This document shows positions 17,418-26,021 of a DNA stretch of 64,000 nucleotides, piece by piece. Position 1 is the first letter of the stretch. Every line of letters starts with the position of its first letter. The DNA is from SLSG01 sp964477035 (GTDB lineage Bacteria; Bacteroidota; Bacteroidia; Bacteroidales; UBA7960). The stretch lies in NCBI GenBank assembly GCA_964477035.1, contig CAYZCW010000003.1, positions 310,001-374,000 on the forward strand. The letters run 5' to 3'. The notes beneath the pieces are model-generated. The model worked only from the letters and a program-made list of their open reading frames with translations, ran no database searches and was not told where the DNA came from. Position numbers and translations under genes: made by a program.

Positions 17418-18794
17418 ATGAAGAAAACCGGAAAAATCCTTGCCAGGGCCCTCCTTCTCTTTTTCGTGGGATGGGCCGGTGTTTCCTGCCGGGAAGCCGC
17501 CGAGGCCGAAAGGCAGACAAGCCGGGTAAACCACCCCGAGTGGAGTGTCCGGGCCAACATTTATGAAGTCAACGTCCGGCAGTACACCCCGGAAGGCACC
17601 TTCAACGCCTTTGCCACCCACCTGGACCGCCTCCAGGAAATGGGGGTGGACATCCTGTGGTTCATGCCCATCACGCCCATTGGGGAGTTGAACCGCAAAG
17701 GCAGCCTGGGCAGTTATTATTCGGTGAAGGACTATACCGGGATCAACCCGGAGTTCGGCACCATGGAGGATTTCAGGAGGCTGGTGGAGGAGATCCATGC
17801 CCGCGGCATGTACGTGATCCTGGACTGGGTGGCCAACCACACGGCATGGGATCATCCGTGGACGGTGACCCGTCCGGATTTCTACATCCGGGATGCGGAC
17901 GGGAACTTCGTGCCTCCGGTCGAGGACTGGAGCGACGTGATCGACCTGGATTACGGGAATGCGGAGCTGTGGGATGCGATGATCGGGGAGATGCGCTTCT
18001 GGGTGGAAGAGCTTCATGTGGACGGCTTTCGCTGCGATGTGGCCGACATGGTGCCGACGGCCTTCTGGAACCGGGCCCGGGCTGAGCTGGAGGCCATCAG
18101 GCCGGTATTCATGCTGGCCGAAGCAGAGAATCCTGAACTGCACCTGGACGCCTTCGAAATGGCCTACGGCTGGCACTTCCACCACCTGATGAACCGCATT
18201 GCCGCCGGGGAAGAAACGGTCCGGGTTCTGGACGATTATTTCTTCGGTCCGGAGGCGGACCGTTTCCCGGAAGGAAGCTACAAGATGTACTTCATCACGA
18301 ACCACGACGAGAACTCCTGGGCAGGCACCGAATTCAGCCGGCTGGGGGCCGGGGTCGAGGCCTTTGCGGTGCTCACCGCCACCATCCCGGGCATGGTGTT
18401 GCTGTACAGCGGGCAGGAAGCCGCTTTTGACCGCATGCTGGCCTTCTTTGAAAAGGACCAGATCGACTGGGGCATCTATGCCTACCATGATTTTTACAAA
18501 AAGCTGCTGCGGCTGAAGCACCGCAACCAGGCCCTGTGGAACGGCCTGGCCGGGGGCGGCATACAGCGGGTGCCCACCACCCATGATGCAAGCGTTTTTG
18601 CCTTTGTCCGTGAGAAGGAGAACGACAAGGTGTTCGTGGTGCTGAATTTGTCGGACCAGGAACTGGAGGTCGGCTTTTCCGGGCAGGACTTCCATGGATC
18701 CTACACCGAACTGTTCTCCGGAGCTCCCTGGGAGCTGCAGGAGGGAACGTCCCTGATCCTGGACCCCTGGGGGTATCTGGTGTTTGAGAGGTAG
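17418..18794 (+). CDS. GH13 alpha-amylase family lipoprotein
   Basis: 458 residues from the ATG at 17418, which begins a lipoprotein signal (KKTGKILARALLLFFVGWAG then VSC, lipidated Cys 24). GH13 catalytic regions are intact: region I DWVANHTA (about 136-143), region II GFRCDVAD with nucleophile Asp207, region III MLAEAEN with acid/base Glu235, and region IV ITNHDEN with His296-Asp297. It should hydrolyse or transfer alpha-1,4-glucan at the cell envelope. It is compact, with no obvious carbohydrate-binding module. Its 3' flank is an inverted and direct period-7 repeat that could fold as a hairpin. Confidence 0.92.
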   Translation: MKKTGKILARALLLFFVGWAGVSCREAAEAERQTSRVNHPEWSVRANIYEVNVRQYTPEGTFNAFATHLDRLQEMGVDILWFMPITPIGELNRKGSLGSYYSVKDYTGINPEFGTMEDFRRLVEEIHARGMYVILDWVANHTAWDHPWTVTRPDFYIRDADGNFVPPVEDWSDVIDLDYGNAELWDAMIGEMRFWVEELHVDGFRCDVADMVPTAFWNRARAELEAIRPVFMLAEAENPELHLDAFEMAYGWHFHHLMNRIAAGEETVRVLDDYFFGPEADRFPEGSYKMYFITNHDENSWAGTEFSRLGAGVEAFAVLTATIPGMVLLYSGQEAAFDRMLAFFEKDQIDWGIYAYHDFYKKLLRLKHRNQALWNGLAGGGIQRVPTTHDASVFAFVREKENDKVFVVLNLSDQELEVGFSGQDFHGSYTELFSGAPWELQEGTSLILDPWGYLVFER

Positions 18795-18796
18795 CT

Positions 18797-18893
18797 GGCG
18801 GTTGGCCTTTGGCCAGAAGCTAAAAACCAAGTCAAAAGCTAAAAGCCAAAAGCCAACAACCAAAAGCTAAAAGCCAACAACCAACAGCCAATG
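18797..18893 (+). repeat. period-7 CCAAnnn/CTAAnnn array with inverted left arm
   Basis: From 18820 the sequence is built of heptamers such as CTAAAAG, CCAAAAG, CCAACAA and CCAACAG, and the last one, CCAATGA, contains the ATG of the next gene. The left part (GGTTGGCCTTTGGC, 18801-18814) is close to the reverse complement of the array's CCAAAAGCCAAC units, so the transcript could form a stem-loop. Confidence 0.75.
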
Positions 18894-19679
18894 AACCTAC
18901 GATTTGACGGATCACTGGTGCATTATGAAGCCACCGGGTCGGGACCGGCCCTGGTGCTTGTGCATGGTTTTACGGAGTCTTCTGCCATCTGGGCCGATTT
19001 TGCCGGGGAGCTGTCAGCCTCTTCCCGGGTCATCATGCCCGATCTGCCGGGCCACGGCAGGAGCGAATGCCTGGGGCAGGGCCATTCCATGACCGCCATG
19101 GCGGAAGTGCTGCATGCGGTCCTGGCCCGTGAAGGTGTCCGGGAATGTGTGATGGTTGGCCACTCCATGGGAGGGTATGTCGCCCTGGCCTTTGCCAGGA
19201 AATACCCGGCCATGCTCAGGGGCCTGGGGCTGTTTCACAGCACTGCCCTGCCCGACAGCCCGGAGGCCAAAGCGGGAAGGACCCGGGCGATCGAGTTGAT
19301 CCGCAAGGACCGCCAGGGCTTTCTTTTCGGCTTCATCCCGGAATTGTTCGCCCCCGGAAACAGGGATCGGCTGCGGCCGGCGATCGACAGGCTGGTGGCA
19401 GCTGCCAGCCAAATGTCTGCCGAGGCCGTCATCATGGCCCAGGAAGGGATGCGGGACCGCGGCGACGGACGGGATGTCCTGTTCTCGCTCCACTGCCCGG
19501 TGCTCTTTATTGCCGGACAGAAAGACAGCCGGGTACCCTTCGAGACCATCCGCGAGCTCAGCGGCATCCCTGCCATCTCTTACTGTCTCTATCTTAAAGA
19601 GTCCGGGCACATGGGTTACCTCGAAGCACGGGACGAAACCCTGGGCATGCTGCGGTTTTTCGCACGGACCTGCCTGTAG
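18891..19679 (+). CDS. alpha/beta-fold hydrolase
   Basis: 262 residues with a complete hydrolase triad: nucleophile Ser92 in VGHSMGGY, an acidic residue near AGQKDSRVP, and His in ESGHMGYLEA near the C-terminus. The oxyanion segment is VLVHGFTES (about 22-30), followed by DLPGHGRS. No signal peptide is seen, so it is cytoplasmic. The substrate is unknown. The start codon is embedded in the preceding repeat array, and another array follows the stop. Confidence 0.88.
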   Translation: MNLRFDGSLVHYEATGSGPALVLVHGFTESSAIWADFAGELSASSRVIMPDLPGHGRSECLGQGHSMTAMAEVLHAVLAREGVRECVMVGHSMGGYVALAFARKYPAMLRGLGLFHSTALPDSPEAKAGRTRAIELIRKDRQGFLFGFIPELFAPGNRDRLRPAIDRLVAAASQMSAEAVIMAQEGMRDRGDGRDVLFSLHCPVLFIAGQKDSRVPFETIRELSGIPAISYCLYLKESGHMGYLEARDETLGMLRFFARTCL

Positions 19680-19707
19680 GCGTTGGACTGAAGCTGTAGG
19701 CTCTTAG

Positions 19708-19756
19708 CCACTGACCAAAAGCCAAAAACCAACAGCCAAAAACCAAAAGCCAACCT
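19708..19756 (+). repeat. period-7 CCAAnnn array between convergent genes
   Basis: Seven heptamers (CCACTGA, CCAAAAG, CCAAAAA, CCAACAG, CCAAAAA, CCAAAAG, CCAACCT) fill the gap between the hydrolase and the 3' end of the decarboxylase beta gene. Confidence 0.8.
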
Positions 19757-20918
19757 AAGTAAGAAAGCTCAGCAGAATCCCTGCAGCGATGGCACTGCCG
19801 ATGACGCCCGAGACGTTGGCGGCCATGGCATGCATGAGCAGGTGGTTGGTCTTGTCATATTCCAGTCCCACATGCTGCGACACCCTGGCACTGTCAGGCA
19901 CCGCCGACACCCCGGAGTTGCCGATCAGGGGATTGATCTTATCCCCTTCGGGGGAGAAGAAGTTCATCACCTTGGCAAACAGCACCCCGCTGAAGGTGGC
20001 CACCACGAAACTGGCGGCACCCAATCCGAAGATCAGCAGCGATTCATTGGTCAGAAAGACGGTGGCCTGGGTGGAGGCCCCGACGGTCAGACCCAGGAAG
20101 ATGGTCACGATATCGATCAGAGACGTACGGGCCGTTTCGGCCAGGCGGTTGGTCACACCGCTTTCCTTCAGCAGGTTGCCAAAGAACAGCATGCCCAGCA
20201 GGGGCAATGAAGTCGGCATGATGAAGGTGGTGAGCAGGATGCCCACGATGGGGAAGATGATCTTCTCCTGCTTGGGCACGGCGCGCGGGGGCTTCATACG
20301 GATCACCCTTTCCTTCTTGGTGGTGAGCAACCTCATGATGGGGGGCTGGATCACCGGCACCAGGGCCATGTAGGAATAGGCCGCAATGGCAATGGGTCCG
20401 ATGAACTCCGGCGCCAGCTTGGAAGAGAGAAAGATGGCCGTCGGACCGTCTGCTCCTCCGATGATGGCGATGGCACCGGCCTGTGCGGGTTCAAATCCCA
20501 GCAGCAGGGAGGTGGAGTAGGCGGCAAAGATGCCGAACTGGGCCGCGGCCCCGAGCAACACGAGCCGGGGTTTGGAAAGCAGGCTGGAAAAATCGGTCAT
20601 GGCCCCGATCCCCAAAAAGATGATCGGGGGATAGATCCCCCGCTGCACGCCGAAATACAGCATATTCAGGACACTCCCCTCCTCATAGAGGCCGATCTGC
20701 AGTCCCGTGCCTTCTGCGAAGGGGATGTTTCCGACAAGGATGCCGAACCCGATCGGGATGAGCAGCAAGGGCTCATAATGCTTGATGATGGCCAGGGAGA
20801 TGAAAAACAATCCCACGCAGATCATGACCACATGGCCCCAGGTGATGTGCGCAAAGGCCGTGTATCCAACAAACTGGATGATCTGTTCCCAGATATAGTT
20901 CAGGGTTCCTCCTTCCAT
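19755..20918 (-). CDS. oadB: Na+-translocating decarboxylase beta subunit
   Basis: 387-residue membrane subunit that couples carboxybiotin decarboxylation to Na+ export. It has about nine to eleven hydrophobic segments. Key OadB/MmdB segments are present: GGADGPTAIF with the functional Asp, YSYMALVPVIQPP, and NSGVSAVPDSARVSQ near the C-terminus. It is the last gene of the minus-strand operon epimerase, alpha subunit, OadG-like, biotin carrier, beta; only 2 bp separate it from the biotin carrier gene. Confidence 0.95.
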   Translation of the reverse strand: MEGGTLNYIWEQIIQFVGYTAFAHITWGHVVMICVGLFFISLAIIKHYEPLLLIPIGFGILVGNIPFAEGTGLQIGLYEEGSVLNMLYFGVQRGIYPPIIFLGIGAMTDFSSLLSKPRLVLLGAAAQFGIFAAYSTSLLLGFEPAQAGAIAIIGGADGPTAIFLSSKLAPEFIGPIAIAAYSYMALVPVIQPPIMRLLTTKKERVIRMKPPRAVPKQEKIIFPIVGILLTTFIMPTSLPLLGMLFFGNLLKESGVTNRLAETARTSLIDIVTIFLGLTVGASTQATVFLTNESLLIFGLGAASFVVATFSGVLFAKVMNFFSPEGDKINPLIGNSGVSAVPDSARVSQHVGLEYDKTNHLLMHAMAANVSGVIGSAIAAGILLSFLT

Positions 20919-20920
20919 GG

Positions 20921-21364
20921 CTATCCTCCGATTTCAATCAACACATCGCCTTCCATCACCGATTGCCCGGGGGCCACATGGATGGCCGTTACCGTTCCCT
21001 CCTTGTCGGAGTCGATGTTGTTCTCCATTTTCATGGCTTCCAGAACCATCAGTTTCTGTCCCGGCTTCACCGGATCACCCACTTTCACCAGGATGCTGAT
21101 CACCGCTCCCGGCAGGGGCGACTTGATTTGTCCGCCCGCACTCAGAGCCGGCTTTTTGACTCCGGTGGCCACCGATGGGGTGGTGTCGGTGGAAGGCACC
21201 GCACGCTGCCTGACCAGCCTGGGGGTTTTCACGGGCTGGATGGATTTGTCGACCTCCACCTGGTAGGACGACCCATTCACTTCCAGATCGATGAGGTTGT
21301 CTTCCACATTGATGATGTGCACATCATACTGGTTGCCATGGATGGTGAATTTGTATTTTTTCAT
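20921..21364 (-). CDS. biotin carboxyl carrier subunit of the decarboxylase
   Basis: 147 residues. The C-terminal biotinyl domain contains LEAMKMENN with the biotinylated Lys at about residue 112, preceded by SPLPGAVISILVKVGD. The N-terminal 40 residues form a short beta region, and a Pro/Thr-rich linker (about 45-75) acts as the swinging arm. It carries CO2 from the carboxyltransferase alpha subunit to the membrane beta subunit. Equivalent to MmdC or the biotin domain of OadA. Confidence 0.94.
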   Translation of the reverse strand: MKKYKFTIHGNQYDVHIINVEDNLIDLEVNGSSYQVEVDKSIQPVKTPRLVRQRAVPSTDTTPSVATGVKKPALSAGGQIKSPLPGAVISILVKVGDPVKPGQKLMVLEAMKMENNIDSDKEGTVTAIHVAPGQSVMEGDVLIEIGG

Positions 21365-21416
21365 TGGGGTGTATTTTGCTGTTGCAGGATGTGGTTCATG
21401 CAGGTTGATTCAATGG

Positions 21417-21875
21417 TCAGTTTCTTCCAAAGGGGTGGCGCACGCCATAGATCTTGGAGCTCCAGGGAGAATAGGTCCGGGACACCTTTTTGATGGTCAG
21501 CACGGTGTCCTCATAGTCGTGCAGCTCTTCCCGGTAAAGGTGTATGGCCGCGGCAATGGCCGCATTCACCTCGCCGGTCAGGCTGTCCGGGGTTTCCATT
21601 GCCGGCTGCGGCTCCGGCTCCACGACCCGGACTGTCCTGCGAAAGGACAACAGTCCCCTGAGTTTCGACTTGAAAGATACGGTATGCAGCTTGGGGGTAT
21701 TGGAGAAAATGATGTATAGCAGGATGAGTGCGGCAAACACGATCCCCATGCCCATCAGGGCCATCAATCCGCCGTAAGGGTCGTTCTCTGCAAATGCACA
21801 CACCTCGTCCGGCGGGGTGTTCGCGGCAGCAGGAGGGACCAGAGTAAGAATCCGGATCATCATGGGTTGGATCAT
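21417..21875 (-). CDS. OadG-family small membrane subunit (gamma/delta)
   Basis: 152 residues with one strong membrane segment (LMALMGMGIVFAALILLYII, about 37-56), a short Pro-containing linker, and the C-terminal helix NAAIAAAIHLYREEL that is typical of OadG-type subunits. These help assemble the decarboxylase complex and bind the carboxyltransferase. The first about 25 residues are an extra hydrophobic stretch with Pro/Ala (signal-like). Located between the alpha gene and the biotin carrier, as expected. Confidence 0.88.
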   Translation of the reverse strand: MIQPMMIRILTLVPPAAANTPPDEVCAFAENDPYGGLMALMGMGIVFAALILLYIIFSNTPKLHTVSFKSKLRGLLSFRRTVRVVEPEPQPAMETPDSLTGEVNAAIAAAIHLYREELHDYEDTVLTIKKVSRTYSPWSSKIYGVRHPFGRN

Positions 21876-21888
21876 TTTGAGCGGTTTT

Positions 21889-23448
21889 TTACAATGGAAT
21901 ATTTGAGTGCTTCTTGGGCGGGTTCGTATCCTTCTTGGTCGCCAGGGACTGCAGGGCCCGGATGACGCGGAAGCGGGTGTTTCTGGGCTCGATCACGTCA
22001 TCGATGTAACCGTAACGGGCCGCATTATACGGGGTGGCAAACTTTTCTGAATACTCTTCCTCGTGCTTGAGGATGAATTGCTTTCTTTCCTCTTCTCCTT
22101 CAATGCCTTTCAGCTCCTTGCTGAACAGGACCTCAATGGCTCCCTTGGGTCCCATGACCGCGATCTCCGCCATGGGCCAGGCATAATTGATATCCCCCCT
22201 CAGGTGCTTGGAACTCATCACGCAATAGGCACCGCCATAGGCCTTTCTCAGGATGATGGTCACCTTGGGCACGGTGGCTTCGCCATAGGCGTACAATAAT
22301 TTGGCGCCATGGGTGATGATGCCGCCGTGTTCCTGGGCGGAGCCGGGCAGGAAGCCGGGCACATCCACGAGGGTCACAATGGGCAGGTTGAATGCATCGC
22401 AGAAGCGCACAAAACGTGCGGCCTTTCTGGAGGCGTTGATGTCCAGAACCCCGGCCAGGTAATTGGGCTGGTTGGCCACGATGCCGACAGGCATGCCGTT
22501 GAAGCGGGCAAAGCCCGTCACGATGTTGGGGGCAAAATGCCGCTGCACCTCCAGAAATTCATTGTAGTCGGTCACCGCATAGATGACATCCTTCACATTG
22601 TAGGGCTTGTTGGGGTTGGCCGGGATGATGCCGTTGAGTGCGTCCTCCAGGCGGTCGATGGGATCGTCGCACGGATCCAGGGGCGGATCCTCCAGGTTGT
22701 TCTGGGGAAGAAAGCTCAGCAGCTTCCGGATCAGCAGGATGGCTTCCTTCTCATCGTCGGCCACGAAGTGGGTCACGCCTGACTTGCTGCCGTGGGCCAT
22801 GGCCCCGCCCAGGTCCTCTTCAGAGATCACCTCCCCGGTCACAGTTTTCACCACCTTGGGGCCGGTCACGAACATATAGCTGGACCCTTTGGTCATGAGG
22901 GTGAAGTCAGTCAGGGCAGGGGAATACACGGCGCCCCCGGCGCAGGGGCCGAGGATGGCGCTGACCTGGGGAATGACCCCTGAGGCCATGATATTGCGCT
23001 GGAAAATATCGGCATAGCCGGCCAGGCTGTTGACCCCTTCCTGAATGCGCGCCCCGCCGCTGTCGTTCAGGCCCACGACCGGAGCACCCACCTTGAGGGC
23101 CTTGTCCATCAGCTTGCAGATCTTCTCCGCATAGGCCAGCGAAAGGGATCCTCCGAACACGGTGAAATCCTGCGCAAACACATACACCAGCCTTCCGTCG
23201 ATGGTTCCATAGCCGGTCACCACCCCGTCGGAATAATAATGCTTCTCATCCAGGCCGAACTCCGTGCAGCGATGGGTTACAAACATCCCGAACTCTTCGA
23301 AACTTCCTTCGTCGAGCAGGAGTTCAATGCGCTCACGGGCGGTCAGCTTGCCGCGCTCATGCTGGGCATCGATGCGTTTCTGCCCCCCGCCCAACTTGGC
23401 CTGCTCGCGTTTTTCGAGCAGCTCCCTGATCTTGTGTTCAAAAGCCAT
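21889..23448 (-). CDS. mmdA: methylmalonyl-CoA decarboxylase alpha subunit (carboxyltransferase)
   Basis: 519-residue acyl-CoA carboxyltransferase, the decarboxylase/propionyl-CoA carboxylase beta type. N-terminal RGKLTARERIELLLD, then LNDSGGARIQEGV and GPCAGGAVYSPALTDF form the CoA/oxyanion region. The C-terminal half has DVPGFLPGSAQEHGGII and the second crotonase-like core with KAYGGAYCVM. It transfers the carboxyl group of (S)-methylmalonyl-CoA to biotin. Operon context with OadG and OadB supports the Na+-pumping decarboxylase rather than a biotin-dependent carboxylase; no biotin carboxylase gene is present. Confidence 0.95.
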   Translation of the reverse strand: MAFEHKIRELLEKREQAKLGGGQKRIDAQHERGKLTARERIELLLDEGSFEEFGMFVTHRCTEFGLDEKHYYSDGVVTGYGTIDGRLVYVFAQDFTVFGGSLSLAYAEKICKLMDKALKVGAPVVGLNDSGGARIQEGVNSLAGYADIFQRNIMASGVIPQVSAILGPCAGGAVYSPALTDFTLMTKGSSYMFVTGPKVVKTVTGEVISEEDLGGAMAHGSKSGVTHFVADDEKEAILLIRKLLSFLPQNNLEDPPLDPCDDPIDRLEDALNGIIPANPNKPYNVKDVIYAVTDYNEFLEVQRHFAPNIVTGFARFNGMPVGIVANQPNYLAGVLDINASRKAARFVRFCDAFNLPIVTLVDVPGFLPGSAQEHGGIITHGAKLLYAYGEATVPKVTIILRKAYGGAYCVMSSKHLRGDINYAWPMAEIAVMGPKGAIEVLFSKELKGIEGEEERKQFILKHEEEYSEKFATPYNAARYGYIDDVIEPRNTRFRVIRALQSLATKKDTNPPKKHSNIPL

Positions 23449-23460
23449 ACAAGGTGAATT

Positions 23461-23874
23461 TTAGGATTGGTTCTTATTTTCACAAAACTCCATCAGTACC
23501 CCGTGGGTATATTTCGGATGAAGGAAGGCAATATCCAGTCCCTCGGCCCCTTTCCTCGGGTTTTTGTCTATCAGCTGCACCCCCTTTGCCTCCACCTCGG
23601 ACAGGGCGTTTTCGATGCCGTCCACCGCAAAAGCCAGGTGGTGCACCCCCTGACCCTTCTTCTCAATGAACTTGCCGATGGGCCCTTCGGGGTCGGTCGA
23701 CTCCAGCAATTCGATTTTGGTCTGCCCGACCTTAAAAAAGGCCGTCCTGACCTTCTGGTCCTTCACCTCCTCAATGGCGTAACAAGTCAGTCCCAGCACG
23801 TCTTCATAATAGCGAATGGACTCTTCCAGGTTGGCAACAGCAATTCCAATGTGCTCGATGTGAGATAGCTTCAT
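23461..23874 (-). CDS. mce: methylmalonyl-CoA epimerase
   Basis: 137 residues from ATG 23874 (MKLSHIEHIGIAVANLEES); the 15 extra residues of the longer frame are not family-like. It interconverts R- and S-methylmalonyl-CoA. The vicinal-oxygen-chelate fold's metal ligands are visible: His in EHIGIAV, Gln in GQTKIELLES, His in GVHHLAFAV and Glu in LMEFCEN. It starts the operon with mmdA 12 bp downstream. A TAACTTTG box at 23977-23970 gives an about 90-nt leader. Confidence 0.95.
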   Translation of the reverse strand: MKLSHIEHIGIAVANLEESIRYYEDVLGLTCYAIEEVKDQKVRTAFFKVGQTKIELLESTDPEGPIGKFIEKKGQGVHHLAFAVDGIENALSEVEAKGVQLIDKNPRKGAEGLDIAFLHPKYTHGVLMEFCENKNQS

Positions 23875-23969
23875 ATTGAAAAATTTTATGGGTTCACGCC
23901 CCGGAAGCGCCGGCAACACAAAGCGGGGAGTTGTGAAATATTTAACAAATTGCGCTGCTAAAATTGGGG

Positions 23970-23977
23970 CAAAGTTA
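23970..23977 (-). promoter_or_regulatory. -7 promoter box of the epimerase/decarboxylase operon
   Basis: TAACTTTG on the minus strand. On the same strand a TTTTG at 24000-23996 is 18 bp further upstream, a plausible -33 element. Confidence 0.6.
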
Positions 23978-24035
23978 CTGTTTTTTCACGGCCCGCAAAA
24001 CCAAAATGTTAAAAAAAGGCGGCGAAAAGGCAATT

Positions 24036-25946
24036 TTAATCGGATGGCTGCCAGGGCATTTCCAGCTCCCAATTTTGCCGAACCTGCAGGGGTTCGTCAT
24101 GCATATAGACTTTTTCGGGCAGGATCCCCCTGAGGTAGTTCCCGGGGTCCCACCGGCCGTTGCCGTTTCGGTCGTGGATCAACCTCAGGCTGTAGGTGCC
24201 CGGGGCAAGATTTGGAAAAGTCACGGTACCGCTTTCCTCCAGCTGGCGCTCCTCCACCACCCGGAGGTTTTGACCAAGAAGCTGCAGGACATAGCGGCTG
24301 CCTTCCCGGGGCAGGACCAGGTTCATGATGAGCTTTCCATAAGCCTCGGCCGAAGTGGTTTTAAAGCGCCAGGCAAGGGTGTCGTTCCGCGCCCCGAACA
24401 AACCGGTCAGGGCGCCCGGCAAAAACTCCAGCCGGTAGTTGGATTCCTCCTCCAGTTCTTTGTCCAGGCGGAGCCGCCGCCGCACCGGATCGGTAAAATG
24501 AAACGCCGGTTCCAATGGAATCGAATCGTTCATCAGCAGGACAACCAGGTCCTCCTGGATGGTGTCAAGCGGACTGGAGGCGGTGAATTCCAGGGGCCGG
24601 AAATGAGGCCAGGTGCCCGCCCGCAATCCCTGCAGGCTCAACTCCAGCGGAATGTCACTGCGGTCAGGCGGGACCGGGGCCGTTTCCTCACGGCCTCTGG
24701 GCTGCCTGGGGCGGGTGGCCAGCTCCAGGGTGTCCAGCACCTGCCCCCTGTCTGTCACTTCCACGAAGAGGGAATCCGGCAGGGGGTCCGGCAGCCACAC
24801 GGTCAGCGTATCCCTCCCGGGATTGCTTTCCATCAGGTGCCAGTCCCCGTCAACCTCCCGTTTCAGCTCCCTCAGCCCGACCGAATCGAAGGGCACGCGG
24901 AAAACCAGGCGGATCTGTCCGGGTCCGACAGCCTGGCTGGCCGTGATCCTTTGTACCGTGTCCGCTTCCTGAAACAGGTACAGTGTATAGAAGGGCAGGC
25001 CCGTTCCCTCCTGCCCGGGAACCCCCTCTTCTGATGGCGGCACCGGATCCCCGCCGGGGATGTCCCCTTCCGGGGCCCTCTCCTGCGGTCCTCCCCCCGA
25101 AGGACGTCCTGAAGAAGCGGCTCCCGCAGAAGGCTCAGCAGGTCCGCCTGCCGGTTCCTCCCCTGAGGGTCCGGCTCCTTCCGGGCTGCCGCCTTCCGGC
25201 TCGCCCTCCGGCGGTGTGGCAGCCGGAACCGGCCGGCACACCGGACTCACCAGGCTGTCGAGAAAGGCGATCCTCTCATCCGGCAGGTCATACAGGAAAT
25301 TGGCATTGTTGTCGACCAGCCCGAACGCCAGGTATTCCCCCGGCCGCATGTTGCGAATGGCAAACTGCCCTTCCTTGTCCGTCTTGGCCAGGTATACAGG
25401 CCGCTCCAGGTAAGGAATGGAGTCCACGATGCTGTCGTACAGCATCACGAAGGCATCCGCCACCGGTTCCAGGGTGAAGGCATCCAGCACCTGTCCCGCC
25501 ACCGAAAGGGAGTCGACATACTCCCCCGTGGAAAACACGAACTGGAAGTTGGGGATGACATTGCCTTCGGTGATGTCCCGGATGGCATCGCCGAAAAACA
25601 GGGAGTAGGTGGTATTCGGGCGCAGGGTCTCGTTGATTTCGAACACGATGGACTGCCGGCGCAGCCTCACCTCAGGCAGTGCGGACAAGGGAGGAGAGAT
25701 GAGCATCTGCTGGCTCAGGTTGCGCAATTCCACATACTCATCGAAGTAAATGCGCACCTCTCCGCCACTGAACCGGGCTGAATAATTCGGGGGGGTGCTG
25801 CGCACCACCTCCGGAGGGTCTTCGTCACGGGGACCGCCCGTGGGACTGACCACATTGGCGCATGAGAAGGTCAGGCCGGCCAGCAGCAGCCACAGCATCC
25901 CACGAAAAACAGATCTCAGAAAAGTCCGGGCCGGGCCCATGGGCAA
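24036..25946 (-). CDS. Ig-like (Big_5-type) domain lipoprotein
   Basis: 636 residues with a lipoprotein signal (LLLAGLTFSC, lipidated Cys about 29). Directly after it comes an Ig-like region of the Big_5 type (EDPPEVVRSTPPNYSARFSG, then FDEYVELRNL), a common start in Bacteroidota surface lipoproteins. A carboxypeptidase-regulatory-like beta segment follows (VAGQVLDAFTLEPVADAFV). Residues about 240-315 are a low-complexity Pro/Gly/Glu/Ser linker. The C-terminal part contains DRNGNGRWDPGNYL. Role unknown; probably an envelope structural or binding protein. Confidence 0.78.
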   Translation of the reverse strand: MPMGPARTFLRSVFRGMLWLLLAGLTFSCANVVSPTGGPRDEDPPEVVRSTPPNYSARFSGGEVRIYFDEYVELRNLSQQMLISPPLSALPEVRLRRQSIVFEINETLRPNTTYSLFFGDAIRDITEGNVIPNFQFVFSTGEYVDSLSVAGQVLDAFTLEPVADAFVMLYDSIVDSIPYLERPVYLAKTDKEGQFAIRNMRPGEYLAFGLVDNNANFLYDLPDERIAFLDSLVSPVCRPVPAATPPEGEPEGGSPEGAGPSGEEPAGGPAEPSAGAASSGRPSGGGPQERAPEGDIPGGDPVPPSEEGVPGQEGTGLPFYTLYLFQEADTVQRITASQAVGPGQIRLVFRVPFDSVGLRELKREVDGDWHLMESNPGRDTLTVWLPDPLPDSLFVEVTDRGQVLDTLELATRPRQPRGREETAPVPPDRSDIPLELSLQGLRAGTWPHFRPLEFTASSPLDTIQEDLVVLLMNDSIPLEPAFHFTDPVRRRLRLDKELEEESNYRLEFLPGALTGLFGARNDTLAWRFKTTSAEAYGKLIMNLVLPREGSRYVLQLLGQNLRVVEERQLEESGTVTFPNLAPGTYSLRLIHDRNGNGRWDPGNYLRGILPEKVYMHDEPLQVRQNWELEMPWQPSD

Positions 25947-25974
25947 ATCATTTCAGGAAGCACAATGCATCCGA

Positions 25975-25982
25975 CAAAAATA
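25975..25982 (-). promoter_or_regulatory. -7 promoter box for the Ig-like lipoprotein
   Basis: TATTTTTG on the minus strand, 28 bp upstream of the predicted ATG at 25946. Confidence 0.5.
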
Positions 25983-26021
25983 CAAATCTTTACGGATTGC
26001 CGGACGGTCCGGCGCGGGCAT

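Noticed and set aside
21889..23448. Propionyl-CoA carboxylase beta subunit
   Set aside because: The sequence alone allows it, but OadG, OadB and a stand-alone biotin carrier follow and no biotin carboxylase is present.
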